From Choristocarpus tenellus KU-1152 (lineage: Eukaryota; Phaeophyceae), in the NCBI GenBank assembly GCA_964200185.2, contig CAXNAD020000052.1, forward strand, positions 1 through 34,953: DNA of 34,953 bases, in the 5' to 3' direction. Positions within the stretch are counted from its first letter, which is position 1. Every line of letters begins with the position of its first letter. Positions 32,001-34,953 of the stretch are shown here, piece after piece. The notes beneath the pieces were generated by a model that did not search any database, was not told the origin of the DNA, and saw nothing but the letters and a program-made list of their open reading frames with translations. The position numbers and the translations under genes are program-made.

Positions 32001-32081
32001 GCGCCCATCGTCACCCACAACTAAGGAAACTCCAACTTCCGCATCTTCTATGAATCCCACGTGTGTTTCAACCACCCCCAT
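7846..32081 (-). CDS. NUP160: NUP160/Nup120 nuclear pore Y-complex scaffold, 33-exon gene
   Basis: Whole-gene entry; the exons are listed separately. The product is the NUP160 (Nup120) arm of the Y-shaped Nup107-160 complex, an integral scaffold of the nuclear pore. An N-terminal beta-propeller (exons 1-11) leads into an alpha-helical stack (exons 12-33). Landmarks in order that match remembered vertebrate NUP160: HLLWRAHGSGLWLEEQSLDK (propeller start), TDQGIVHRIIVRAP, WSIRVWTVEG, NVWALWG, TPLVVRRGRTGLLLP, VNYYQCLHAFYVSRDDF, GRFEEAVDLALEAW, QNNFSYHSTAAGEL, LPDWLEDSF, YVRDGRLEDA and WLPYASIDRLF. Every exon-exon junction can be given a compatible phase, although junctions 1/2, 9, 20/21 and 22/23 needed a choice between sites. 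Exons sum to about 1,800 codons against 1,436 in human; the excess is in low-complexity inserts (exons 10, 15, 23, 27). Introns run from 50 bp to about 1.4 kb. Apart from the repeats listed separately I recognise nothing in them. The start codon and the exon 1 interior are uncertain. Confidence 0.9.
8264..8357 (-). CDS. NUP160: NUP160 exon 32
   Basis: Phase 2 in, phase 0 out; acceptor CCTTTCAAG|, donor CAG|GTGGGG. YVRDGRLEDACSLLSRLLDT matches LYLNYDLLEEAVDLVSEYVD of the NUP160 C-terminus. Confidence 0.93.
8813..8979 (-). CDS. NUP160: NUP160 exon 31
   Basis: Phase 0 in, phase 2 out; donor |GTGAGA. The acceptor is GGAGCAG| at 8980, or GGAG| three bases earlier, which adds one Gln. LPDWLEDSFIGQKQGCLGMT matches LPNWLINSYKKVD. 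The exon ends NPTILLN, leading into exon 32. Confidence 0.93.
9086..9272. mobile_element. SINE-like insertion with 13-bp target-site duplication
   Basis: CATCAAAGTGTTT occurs at both 9086-9098 and 9260-9272, flanking 161 bp of inserted sequence. The insert shares ACAAGCGCAACG..CCACCC, AACGAGT(G/A)C, TTTGCTCGAG and TCACAGTA blocks with a second copy at 7642. It lies in the intron between NUP160 exons 30 and 31. The GCTCGAGGTTG block is weakly like a pol III B box. No coding capacity. Confidence 0.65.
9733..9870 (-). CDS. NUP160: NUP160 exon 30
   Basis: 46 codons, phase 0 at both ends. Acceptor GGCTTTTTGCAG|, donor AAG|GTACAC. It starts ITPNPYLLAFCPLPLPIVES; its telomere-like CCTAACCC is coding. 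Then QNNFSYHSTAAGELMKLAPS matches VQNNLYHHCVINKLLSHGVP of human NUP160. Confidence 0.92.
10364..10405 (-). CDS. NUP160: NUP160 exon 29 (42 bp)
   Basis: Fourteen codons (GDLACDNRACLPPL), phase 0 at both ends. Acceptor TTTATCAG|, donor TTG|GTAAGG. There is no strong sequence match; support comes from good splice sites and fit to the neighbouring phases. Confidence 0.62.
10612..10625. repeat. short interstitial TTAGGG tract
   Basis: GTTAGGGTTAGGGTTG in the intron between NUP160 exons 29 and 30 contains just over two TTAGGG units. Too short to be an internalised telomere. Confidence 0.6.
11057..11104 (-). CDS. NUP160: NUP160 exon 28 (48 bp)
   Basis: Sixteen codons, phase 0 at both ends. Acceptor GTTCTCCAG|, donor CAG|GTATGT. 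VKMDRIVQLLAQACVQ corresponds to LTPVFEGLAFKCIKLQ. Confidence 0.8.
11397..12054 (-). CDS. NUP160: NUP160 exon 27 (largest exon)
   Basis: 219 complete codons, phase 2 in, phase 0 out; acceptor TCTGAAAG|, donor CAG|GTAGGG. In order: YPAQLARLAALNSLLVAQDF (human LAALNCLRLI), a low-complexity G/E/R-rich insert, NTVETLSRDVGFARARILLA (human LEDLEKECSLARIRLTLAQ), a second glycine-rich insert, then SLSREGRFEEAVDLALEAWS (human LVQAGLFDTAISLCQTF). The inserts lengthen the protein relative to animals. Confidence 0.93.
12432..12530 (-). CDS. NUP160: NUP160 exon 26
   Basis: Phase 2 at both ends; acceptor ATGCTCAG|, donor GGAG|GTGAGA. GIKVNYYQCLHAFYVSRDDF then VEAARSQVCLLR is one of the clearest matches, to HNYYELLYAFHIYRHNYRKAGTVMFEY of human NUP160. 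Confidence 0.94.
12974..13158 (-). CDS. NUP160: NUP160 exon 25
   Basis: Phase 0 in, phase 2 out; acceptor TTGAAACAG|, donor GCAG|GTGTGT. ENLSSLVRRMCDSGHLQDLC then ALPLERCPIG matches CLRQLVVVLCERSQLQDLVEFP. It ends with an ESTLWKLAHRAEA helix. Confidence 0.92.
13892..14042 (-). CDS. NUP160: NUP160 exon 24
   Basis: Phase 2 in, phase 0 out; acceptor CTTTTTCAG|, donor AGG|GTGAGA. SSLCERVFVHATESNEFLKA then FHALCQNPN matches LRTCIFKHHLDLGHNSQAYEALTQIPD. Confidence 0.9.
14906..15260 (-). CDS. NUP160: NUP160 exon 23
   Basis: Phase 1 in, phase 2 out; acceptor TTTCACTCACAG|, donor GAG|GTAGGG. PSAFVLNSVGSCHCSAALSA matches CLFLECLMGNCQYVQLQDYI. LAGRLLDEATEWFLWADPAR and AHFEKALLEVERAGGGW follow, corresponding to MLGRCYLVTGEGQKALECF. 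The alanine-rich helices are typical of the alpha-solenoid. Confidence 0.88.
15349..15379 (-). CDS. NUP160: NUP160 exon 22 (31-bp micro-exon)
   Basis: Phase 0 in, phase 1 out; it encodes WGGITANQPK. The acceptor is GGAGTAG| and the donor AAGG|GTGCAA is weak. A stronger GTATGT lies 8 bp further on but breaks the frame into exon 23. The W-x2-IT spacing matches LNWPEMITAI of human NUP160. Confidence 0.5.
15769..15811 (-). CDS. NUP160: NUP160 exon 21
   Basis: A short exon with donor CAG|GTGAAA. It reads GLQLEKEVSTLAIQ, corresponding to LFFQEVARKHIISHLF. If exon 20 ends at 16321, this exon starts at 15825 instead (CTGCTAG|GGC) and gains GMQLR. Both versions keep the same frame. Confidence 0.6.
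16319..16630 (-). CDS. NUP160: NUP160 exon 20
   Basis: The acceptor is TCTCACAG| and the best donor is GTGAGT at 16318. An alternative GT two bases earlier would move the end to 16321 and change which exon 21 acceptor fits. It reads CSIASSVGSSKLRLGTNPLQ, RRLPIEEVEMEVSEGSVVQI and ITALMHLCLRGIAGGASQDG. Similarity to human NUP160 is weak here; placement rests on phase and an uninterrupted 104-codon frame. Confidence 0.78.
17350..17423 (-). CDS. NUP160: NUP160 exon 19
   Basis: A 74-bp exon, phase 0 in, phase 2 out; acceptor TTGCTAG|, donor CTG|GTGAGT. GRLETPLARELRRTSISLAI then WYMN matches DLLHRTAPLLLSYYLIKWG of human NUP160. Confidence 0.83.
18520..18592 (-). CDS. NUP160: NUP160 exon 18
   Basis: A 73-bp exon, phase 2 in, phase 0 out; acceptor GCTTTAG|, donor CAG|GTTTGT. 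YEELRNTAILLQLLLHQHVQ completes the helix corresponding to STRFLICRDLLILQQLLMRL. Confidence 0.83.
18963..19145 (-). CDS. NUP160: NUP160 exon 17
   Basis: Phase 2 at both ends; acceptor CCTTGCAG|, donor AAG|GTGAGC. It reads LDPGNLCLGWGIAQGPKPGE, then a polar linker, then TVSARAAGAVADLANRALRR. The second part leads into the helix formed with exon 18. Confidence 0.85.
19889..20043 (-). CDS. NUP160: NUP160 exon 16
   Basis: Phase 0 in, phase 2 out; acceptor AATTACAG|, donor AAGG|GTACGA. LSGMVNRILFGVGRPEEARR and FLLAQEVDRLLSVEGDVMDA match the NUP160 helical region around EQILEDMITIDVENVMEDI. Confidence 0.85.
20445..20785 (-). CDS. NUP160: NUP160 exon 15
   Basis: Phase 1 in, phase 0 out; acceptor CCTTTCAAG|, donor ATG|GTAAGG. 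It opens with GTPLVVRRGRTGLLLPTATP, a clear match to NMVCLLKKGYLSFLIPSSL. It ends ALQAFDMAVELALERSAGGL, then RLRGDGETLDGRVQGM. Confidence 0.9.
20988..21102 (-). CDS. NUP160: NUP160 exon 14
   Basis: Phase 0 in, phase 1 out; donor CTG|GTAAGT. The chosen acceptor is ATCAAG|. WKAFVSKCTEYAWVEAAPMG then LAQGHDVAS matches FWCKFYACCLQYQEALSHPLALH of human NUP160. Confidence 0.82.
21305..21400 (-). CDS. NUP160: NUP160 exon 13
   Basis: This is a 32-codon exon, phase 0 at both ends. Acceptor CTGCAG|, donor GAG|GTTGGT. It starts VLIGMREVNESLLMDIELAV and ends in an acidic stretch, as in the ELQGSVTEYEFSQEE region of human NUP160. Confidence 0.78.
22429..22497 (-). CDS. NUP160: NUP160 exon 12
   Basis: This is a 23-codon exon, phase 0 at both ends. 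Acceptor CGTACAG|, donor AGG|GTAAGT. LRRSDDATRVSGNLLSLTEL then EQR matches the short helix GTERNLDLSWSELKKEV. Confidence 0.8.
22902..23165 (-). CDS. NUP160: NUP160 exon 11
   Basis: Phase 0 at both ends (88 codons); donor ATG|GTATGA. It starts DVKADSGLCALLAHHGGSWS. It ends ALSIIEAFHLRRVMSSGRMG followed by RWAITQAAVEM, which corresponds to the REMYLQSLFTPGQFTNEALCKAL transition from propeller to helical domain. Confidence 0.85.
23789..24045 (-). CDS. NUP160: NUP160 exon 10
   Basis: The acceptor is GGGACAG| and the donor is CAG|GTGTGT. Phase 1 in, phase 0 out. PLTDVVMDNDLNVWALWGRP matches LIDFALTSTDIWALW of human NUP160. A glycine/serine-rich insert follows, then ASVIRWVKGSEEISIDQ, which matches TVVKYINFE. 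The intron to exon 9 is only 50 bp. Confidence 0.9.
24096..24147 (-). CDS. NUP160: NUP160 exon 9, acceptor next to a repeat element
   Basis: A strong GTAAGT donor lies at 24095-24090. Exons 8 and 10 require phase 0 in and phase 1 out. The best fit is 52 bp encoding APHFIQPVLPSYAQIIY with acceptor GTGAG|. The alternative is a 10-nt micro-exon starting at 24105 (GCTCAG|ATTATATATC), which has the same phase. The acceptor lies only 7 bp from the end of an inverted-repeat element whose C-run would supply the polypyrimidine tract. Confidence 0.55.
24155..24328 (-). mobile_element. MITE-like element, copy 4 (full length) beside NUP160 exon 9
   Basis: Bounded by AAAGCATCTGGGGGGG and CCCCCCCCAGATACTTT. 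Its interior is clearly homologous to copy 1, inverted. It lies in the intron between NUP160 exons 8 and 9, with one terminus 7 bp from the exon 9 acceptor. No obvious target-site duplication. Confidence 0.75.
24533..24693 (-). CDS. NUP160: NUP160 exon 8
   Basis: Acceptor CTCTCTCAG|, donor CAG|GTATTG; phase 1 in, phase 0 out. It encodes VAVDGTDLQPEAFLEAPGSS, then GMYTLHLRN, then GSRDELQLRRKHGAQ. It matches LGIYMHAPKRGQFCIFQL of human NUP160. An internal GTATGT was considered as a donor and rejected because the continuous reading matches better. Confidence 0.85.
24970..25063. repeat. ~90-bp intronic repeat, copy 1 of 4
   Basis: GAGACCTCAGACATTTCATG, GATTCCGGATGAAAGC, GCATCAGTAGAGGGAGCTTT, CCTCCTTGG. 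All four copies lie in one NUP160 intron (24694-26086). In the minus frame this copy alone is open (TKEDTKLPLLMQYCIEETLS), but exons 7 and 8 already join in phase without it. Confidence 0.7.
25243..25336. repeat. ~90-bp intronic repeat, copy 2 of 4
   Basis: AAGGTCTCTGACTCTTCATG, GATTCCGGATGAAAGC, GCATCAGTAGAGGGAGCTTT, TTGTCTTCATTGACC. Same orientation as the others; one extra base relative to copy 1 in the middle. Confidence 0.75.
25387..25484. repeat. ~90-bp intronic repeat, copy 3 of 4
   Basis: Preceded by an A8 run. AGACCTCAGACTGTTCACAT, GATTCCGGTTGAAAGC, ACATCAGTAGAGGGAG, TCTTCCTTAGCC. The most diverged copy. Confidence 0.7.
25824..25925. repeat. ~90-bp intronic repeat, copy 4 of 4
   Basis: Preceded by an A8 run. 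AGACCTCTTGACTCTTCATG, GATTCCGGATGAAAGC, GCATCAGTAGAGAGAGCTTT, TTGTCTTCCTTGACC. Ends pair as CATGTTGA ... TCAACATG. Confidence 0.75.
26087..26234 (-). CDS. NUP160: NUP160 exon 7
   Basis: Acceptor GTCCTCAG|, donor |GTATGA; phase 0 in, phase 1 out. It contains the acidic segment FLSGDEDDEMDSRSFERQ followed by EPRVCLVIAVGATG. The latter matches the HKLRLAYSPTMG propeller strand. Confidence 0.87.
27161..27292 (-). CDS. NUP160: NUP160 exon 6
   Basis: Phase 0 at both ends; acceptor CTGTTAG|, donor CAG|GTATTT. It begins EQHAILISLHTDWSIRVWTV, which corresponds to the WD-like strand FIFALCQDHKLRMWSYKEQMCL of human NUP160. The rest (GAGGRRGSCTSRVDCRPCLR) ends in LSQ. Confidence 0.88.
27351..27396. repeat. 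22-bp tandem duplication
   Basis: GGTGGTGGGTACAAGGTGTG followed by a near copy GGTGGTGGGTACAAGGTGGA in the intron between NUP160 exons 5 and 6. Minor. Confidence 0.6.
28185..28303. repeat. 17-bp minisatellite, seven units
   Basis: Seven near-identical head-to-tail units of GAGTACATGAAGGTAAA with single-base variants (GAGCAC, GGGTAC, ACAAGA). It lies 61 bp beyond the donor side of NUP160 exon 5, inside the intron to exon 6. Confidence 0.9.
28364..28477 (-). CDS. NUP160: NUP160 exon 5
   Basis: It has a T-tract acceptor (TTTTTTGCAG) and a GTAAGT donor, with phase 0 at both ends. It encodes TESLSREWLRMKEGWASILP then GGGAGRAVVAIEGYWQEA. It aligns with the QRLLTGWMP...LSLAVHCVEHD stretch of the propeller. 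A 17-bp minisatellite starts about 60 bp into the following intron. Confidence 0.88.
28691..28769 (-). CDS. NUP160: NUP160 exon 4
   Basis: Phase 2 in, phase 0 out; donor GAG|GTGAGC. It reads NILTVGYMDGGVMCVKITGG then LGGGQE, aligning with ALFALPCASGGIFVLKL of human NUP160. Confidence 0.85.
29704..29804 (-). CDS. NUP160: NUP160 exon 3
   Basis: The acceptor is ...CTTGATAG| and the donor is |GTAAGTG. Phase 0 in, phase 2 out. It reads APSILSSLSRESSRHAFVRH then CGDRATSPCWIS. The final tryptophan segment corresponds to STAWLSS in the human propeller and is completed by exon 4. Confidence 0.75.
30107..30198. repeat. 46-bp tandem duplication
   Basis: Two adjacent 46-bp units starting TGCATTCAACATCCTACATT and ending GACAACGGAGATCT. 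They differ at a few bases. They lie in the intron between NUP160 exons 2 and 3. Confidence 0.85.
30234..30323 (-). CDS. possible extra NUP160 exon (uncertain)
   Basis: Open for exactly 30 codons (VNGAKTACPE...YYEGQ) with phase 0 on both sides. It has a usable CAG|GTTTGC donor and a weak acceptor, so it could slot between exons 2 and 3 without breaking the frame. Nothing in its sequence matches NUP160, and the joined protein already has about the expected spacing without it. It may be a cassette exon or chance. Confidence 0.2.
30544..30704 (-). CDS. NUP160: NUP160 exon 2
   Basis: The acceptor lies after a T-rich tract (TTTTTTCTTCAG in gene sense) and the donor is CCG|GTGAGA. Phase 1 in, phase 0 out, joining exon 1 to give RLQGSIAEKGAVRIFGGE. 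It contains NIYICAFTDQGIVHRIIVRA, corresponding to the propeller strand LTNQTVHRLLLPHP of human NUP160. Confidence 0.85.
31669..32081 (-). CDS. NUP160: NUP160 exon 1 (contains assembly gap)
   Basis: Proposed first coding exon. The ATG at 32081-32079 begins MGVVETHVGFIEDAEVGVSL, continues to GDDGRID, then enters a poly-C (poly-proline) tract. After the gap it resumes as LEANDVSGCSSALPGDRRRH and HLLWRAHGSGLWLEEQSLDK up to the donor at 31668-31667 (phase 1). Ten Ns at 31898-31907 and a degraded duplicate of the upstream coding stretch interrupt it, so the true frame through the proline tract cannot be read. An earlier non-coding or coding exon upstream is possible. The segment after the gap matches the first propeller blade of NUP160. 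Confidence 0.65.
31824..32041. other. assembly gap with false duplication inside NUP160 exon 1
   Basis: GCGATGCGCCCATCG, then a version of AACTAAGGAAACTCCAACTT, appears twice: clean at 31995-32041 and degraded toward C at 31853-31897, either side of ten Ns and of G/C homopolymers. The interior (31908-31990) alternates C and G runs and looks artefactual. Confidence 0.75.
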
Positions 32082-32690
32082 AGTTTCTTTTTGTTGGTGT
32101 TCAGCACAAATTTTTGTTGGAGGGTACGAATATCTGGCTGGTGTTGGAATGCAAGACACGGGAAATTGATAGTCTGAAGAGGCGGTTGCCGCGCGGTGAC
32201 TTTGCAAGGTATGACAGAATGGCGACTGATGTTACTTGTAAGCAATGTGTGGCACTGAAGGATGGTGGAAGTGTGTTGTGACATATTGGGGGGTTGTGGT
32301 GAGAAGCAAATGTTACCGACGGTTGAGAATATCTTCGACCGACGAAAACACATATTTTTTTCATGGTTGTGAGCCATTCAGTAGATAGGTTGTGAGTGGT
32401 GAGATTACATGTAAATATCTACATCTATTTTGCGGGTTCAAACGCCTTCCACACTGGACTTCTTTTCACAGAAATCTGGTTTCGATTATGTTTTTGAATG
32501 TGGAAAACTCCAACGGATTGTACACCTATACTTCCAAAATAATGTAGTAAGTCTGTTCCGCGTTGTCCATAACTTTTGAAGATGTTGCTAAAATTCATTT
32601 CTGAAAGAAGATTTGGAATCCTTCACGAATTTCTGGTTAGGGTCAGCTCTTATCATTATTATTACTCCCCATCCATCACAATTGTATCAA
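32082..32690. other. NUP160 upstream region
   Basis: Should hold the NUP160 promoter and 5' UTR on the minus strand. I see no clear core promoter motif. Frames open upstream of the proposed ATG (e.g. TPARYSYPPTKICAEHQQKE) could be part of an earlier exon. Confidence 0.4.
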
Positions 32691-32699
32691 CCACAGAAA

Positions 32700-34190
32700 A
32701 GGCCTCCATGTCTACCTTTGCGTCTTTTCAAGCTCACCAGACAACTGCCTCTTCCTTAACCCTGTGAGCTCCATACTGAAGTCATTCCCCCCTTTGTATC
32801 TAAGTACTTGATTGTACACCACAAAAAGGAACTACCAAGCCCTCTCAAGTGTGGTTTCATCATAGTCTTCATACTGTTCCTTAATGACCTTCACCATCTC
32901 CTCAACGGACCCAAACTGCTCCCCCCATCACCCAGCATATTTCAAAGACCTGAAGAAGCACAGGTCCATGATATTGAGGTCGAGGGAGTTAAATGGCTGT
33001 GTCACAAGCCTAATCGACCACCCCTCAGTCTTCCCTGCCCCTGGCGAGATTTCTGTGTTGCCCTTGCCCTTGTGGGGGGTGGCACCATCTTGTTGACCGA
33101 CAACGTGCTTCCACTGCAACCAAGGCATCTTGGTCTTGATTGCAGGCAGTAACTCCTCTGCGTACCACTTGCTGTACCGCAAATGGTCTAAAGTACAGAC
33201 CTGCTCATACACCTTCCCCTTTTTATGGTTTCTCTTGCTCGTCCGTCTGTCGTTTTTGGCGCGCACACATGCCAAATACCAACCTTTCCATCAAAGCTGT
33301 GAGCCGAATCTGGGCGGGCGTTGGCTGCAATGATCATGATTTTGGGGATATGAATCTTGTGCTGCACAGTGGGGGACCCTGGAAGGTCGCTATCATCCTC
33401 ATGCGGAAATACCCTAACCCTTCCCCCATCAGCCGTCACATAAAACCAGGTTTCATCCACATGGATCGTGTTTGCCATGGAGGCATTCACACCACATTTC
33501 GGTTCCACTCGCAAACAAACTCCATTCTCTATACCTTTTACCATGATTTAAGCTTGGGTGTGATCCAGCGGCGATTCGGCATGGCCATCATATCATCCAA
33601 CCACATGTTTTTGGTGCTCGTGCTACAATTTAGTCCCTTGGCGGCCATCTTCATTCTCACCTGACACACTGTGGATGAATGATTATTGGAGTTGATACTA
33701 TCTATTGCAGCCATCTTGGCCGGTGTGAGCTCCGAAGACCGCCCAATACATGCCGCCACCCCTAGGTCAAGCGTGTGGCCACAGCCGAGCTGATCGGCGA
33801 CGTCCTCCCAGAGCCCTCGCACGTAACGCTTGGACACTCCAGACGCTGCTGCGAGGGCCATCCCAACGTTTCACGGCAGTTTATGCTCACCAGGGACCAT
33901 TGTGAGGGTGCGCCACACTGCAAGCGCAACCCTTGTATTCAGGGACACTTGGGCACCCTTCCTACGTGGGGTGGTCAATGAAGGGGTTGCCACACCGATG
34001 TTCTGACCCTCAACGTGCCCAGTTCTGGCCTCAAAATCACCCCCGAAGACCCCTACTTTGATGACTTGAAGCACCTCGTATTTGTACCTGAAGATCCTCG
34101 ACCGCCACCTTTTCTGAAAGCTGAGATTGCCGACCTGATTTCATTCTGTGGGGTTATCGTCCGATTCGGCGCCATTATCGCTCGGCGAGT
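32700..34190 (-). pseudogene. Tc1/mariner DD39D transposase pseudogene
   Basis: Broken reading frames on the minus strand give a recognisable plant/protist-type mariner transposase. An N-terminal DNA-binding part (GVSKRYVRGLWEDVADQLG, about 33550-33850) is separated by a stop from upstream residues. The catalytic part has HVDETWFYV (first Asp near 33456), QQDGATPH (second Asp near 33088) and NSLDLNIMDLCFF (third Asp near 32968, 39 residues after the second). The C-terminal SVEEMVKVIKEQYEDYDETT follows a stop near 32928, and another stop (TGGTAG) interrupts it. Frameshifts near 33250 and 33540. The catalytic triad is retained but the gene cannot be expressed intact. I found no terminal inverted repeats. 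Confidence 0.85.
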
Positions 34191-34930
34191 CCAGATGTTT
34201 CGCGGCACAAACTTATGGCACAGAGGTAGTAATATACTAACACTTTGTATATCTGCCACAAATTGTTGGATCAGGGGGAAGGTGGAAACTTTGAGGTCAG
34301 TCCAGCACATGATTTGAGAGAGTAGACTGAGCTACGAGTGGTTGGTGCACTGAAACAAACAGCTGAGAAGTAGGCCAGGAATGGAGGCAGTACAGTTAGT
34401 AATAGTTGTCACAACAGTTGGTCAGTACTGAGTATGAGAGAAGTAGTGCACCGTGAATAATGCCTCTGGCCACAGAATGGGATAATCCTGAAATTACGAT
34501 AACGACATTGTGATGCAAAAATAATTAAAATAGAAATATTAGCATTGAGGCGTCATTTCTGTTACTACTGTTCTACTGTGATTACTATAATGTACAACTA
34601 GTATATTAACATCGTTCTGAACAGTATTGACAACGTGTACTTGGCAAAAACTACGCAACCACCCAAATCAATGTGTACACACTCAATCAGATAATATCCT
34701 CCCCCACGATGAATCAGAGTGGAAATGGTCACCATCTGGTTCTTTGTGAAGAGTAAACCCTGTTGAACATTTCAATGCCAGTAATTTGTGAAGCACAACC
34801 CTAGCCTGGACAAAAATGGAGAGGTCATCCATAAGGTATTATAGTTGATATACTATCTGGTAGCTGATTGTGACTTGCTACAGATTATTGACACCCATCC
34901 TTGTCGTCAATGACATTTTATCCCTTGTGA
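34191..34930. other. no recognised gene
   Basis: AT-rich sequence between the mariner remnant and the element terminus at the window end. No terminal repeat matching the mariner's other side was found. Confidence 0.4.
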
Positions 34931-34953
34931 CCCAAAGTATCTGGGAGGGGGGG
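34931..34953 (+). mobile_element. MITE-like element terminus cut by the window end
   Basis: CCCAAAGTATCTGGGAGGGG at the last bases is the left terminus of the same element family. The preceding ~15 bp (TATCCCTTGTGACCC) also match the flank of copy 1 (TATTCTTTGTGACCC). Confidence 0.6.

Noticed and set aside
31809-32207. Poly-proline-rich open frames on both strands near the gap.
   Set aside because: They are created by G/C homopolymers and N-filled translation; only the parts matching NUP160 exon 1 are retained.

Overview
This is a eukaryotic nuclear window: coding blocks are separated by GT-AG introns, and it carries transposon remnants and two short N gaps next to long G/C homopolymers. There is no operon structure, ribosome-binding site or bacterial signature. 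I cannot place the organism to phylum. Intron-rich genes, a plant/protist-type DD39D mariner remnant and divergence of the main protein from the animal version suggest a protist or alga, but this is an inference.

The main content is one large minus-strand gene filling roughly 7.85-32.08 kb. I reconstructed it as 33 exons (about 1,800 codons) whose splice phases can be chained from end to end. Landmarks along the whole length (an N-terminal beta-propeller, then an alpha-helical stack ending in an LPDWL motif and a WLPYASID motif) identify it as NUP160/Nup120, a scaffold subunit of the Y-shaped (Nup107-160) complex of the nuclear pore. Exon 1 is damaged by an assembly gap inside a poly-G/poly-proline tract. 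Several exons are only 31-48 bp.

The left 7 kb holds pieces of a second, unrecognised plus-strand gene converging on NUP160. They are two exons with a possible C2HC zinc-finger-like Cys/His cluster (372-731) and three phase-compatible exons near its probable 3' end (5073-6854, followed by AATAAA). Among them lie a decayed LINE end with a tetranucleotide tail, a perfect 14-bp hairpin and a duplicated exon-like block.

The right end, upstream of NUP160, carries a frameshifted Tc1/mariner DD39D transposase pseudogene. Scattered through the window are five copies of a short non-autonomous element with G-run terminal inverted repeats. One of these directly abuts a NUP160 splice acceptor, and two lie at the two window ends. 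A SINE-like insertion with a 13-bp target-site duplication, four copies of a ~90-bp intronic repeat in a single intron, and a 17-bp minisatellite complete the repeat content. I found no clear evidence of a new molecular system. The most unusual items are the element abutting the splice acceptor and the four-copy intronic repeat.
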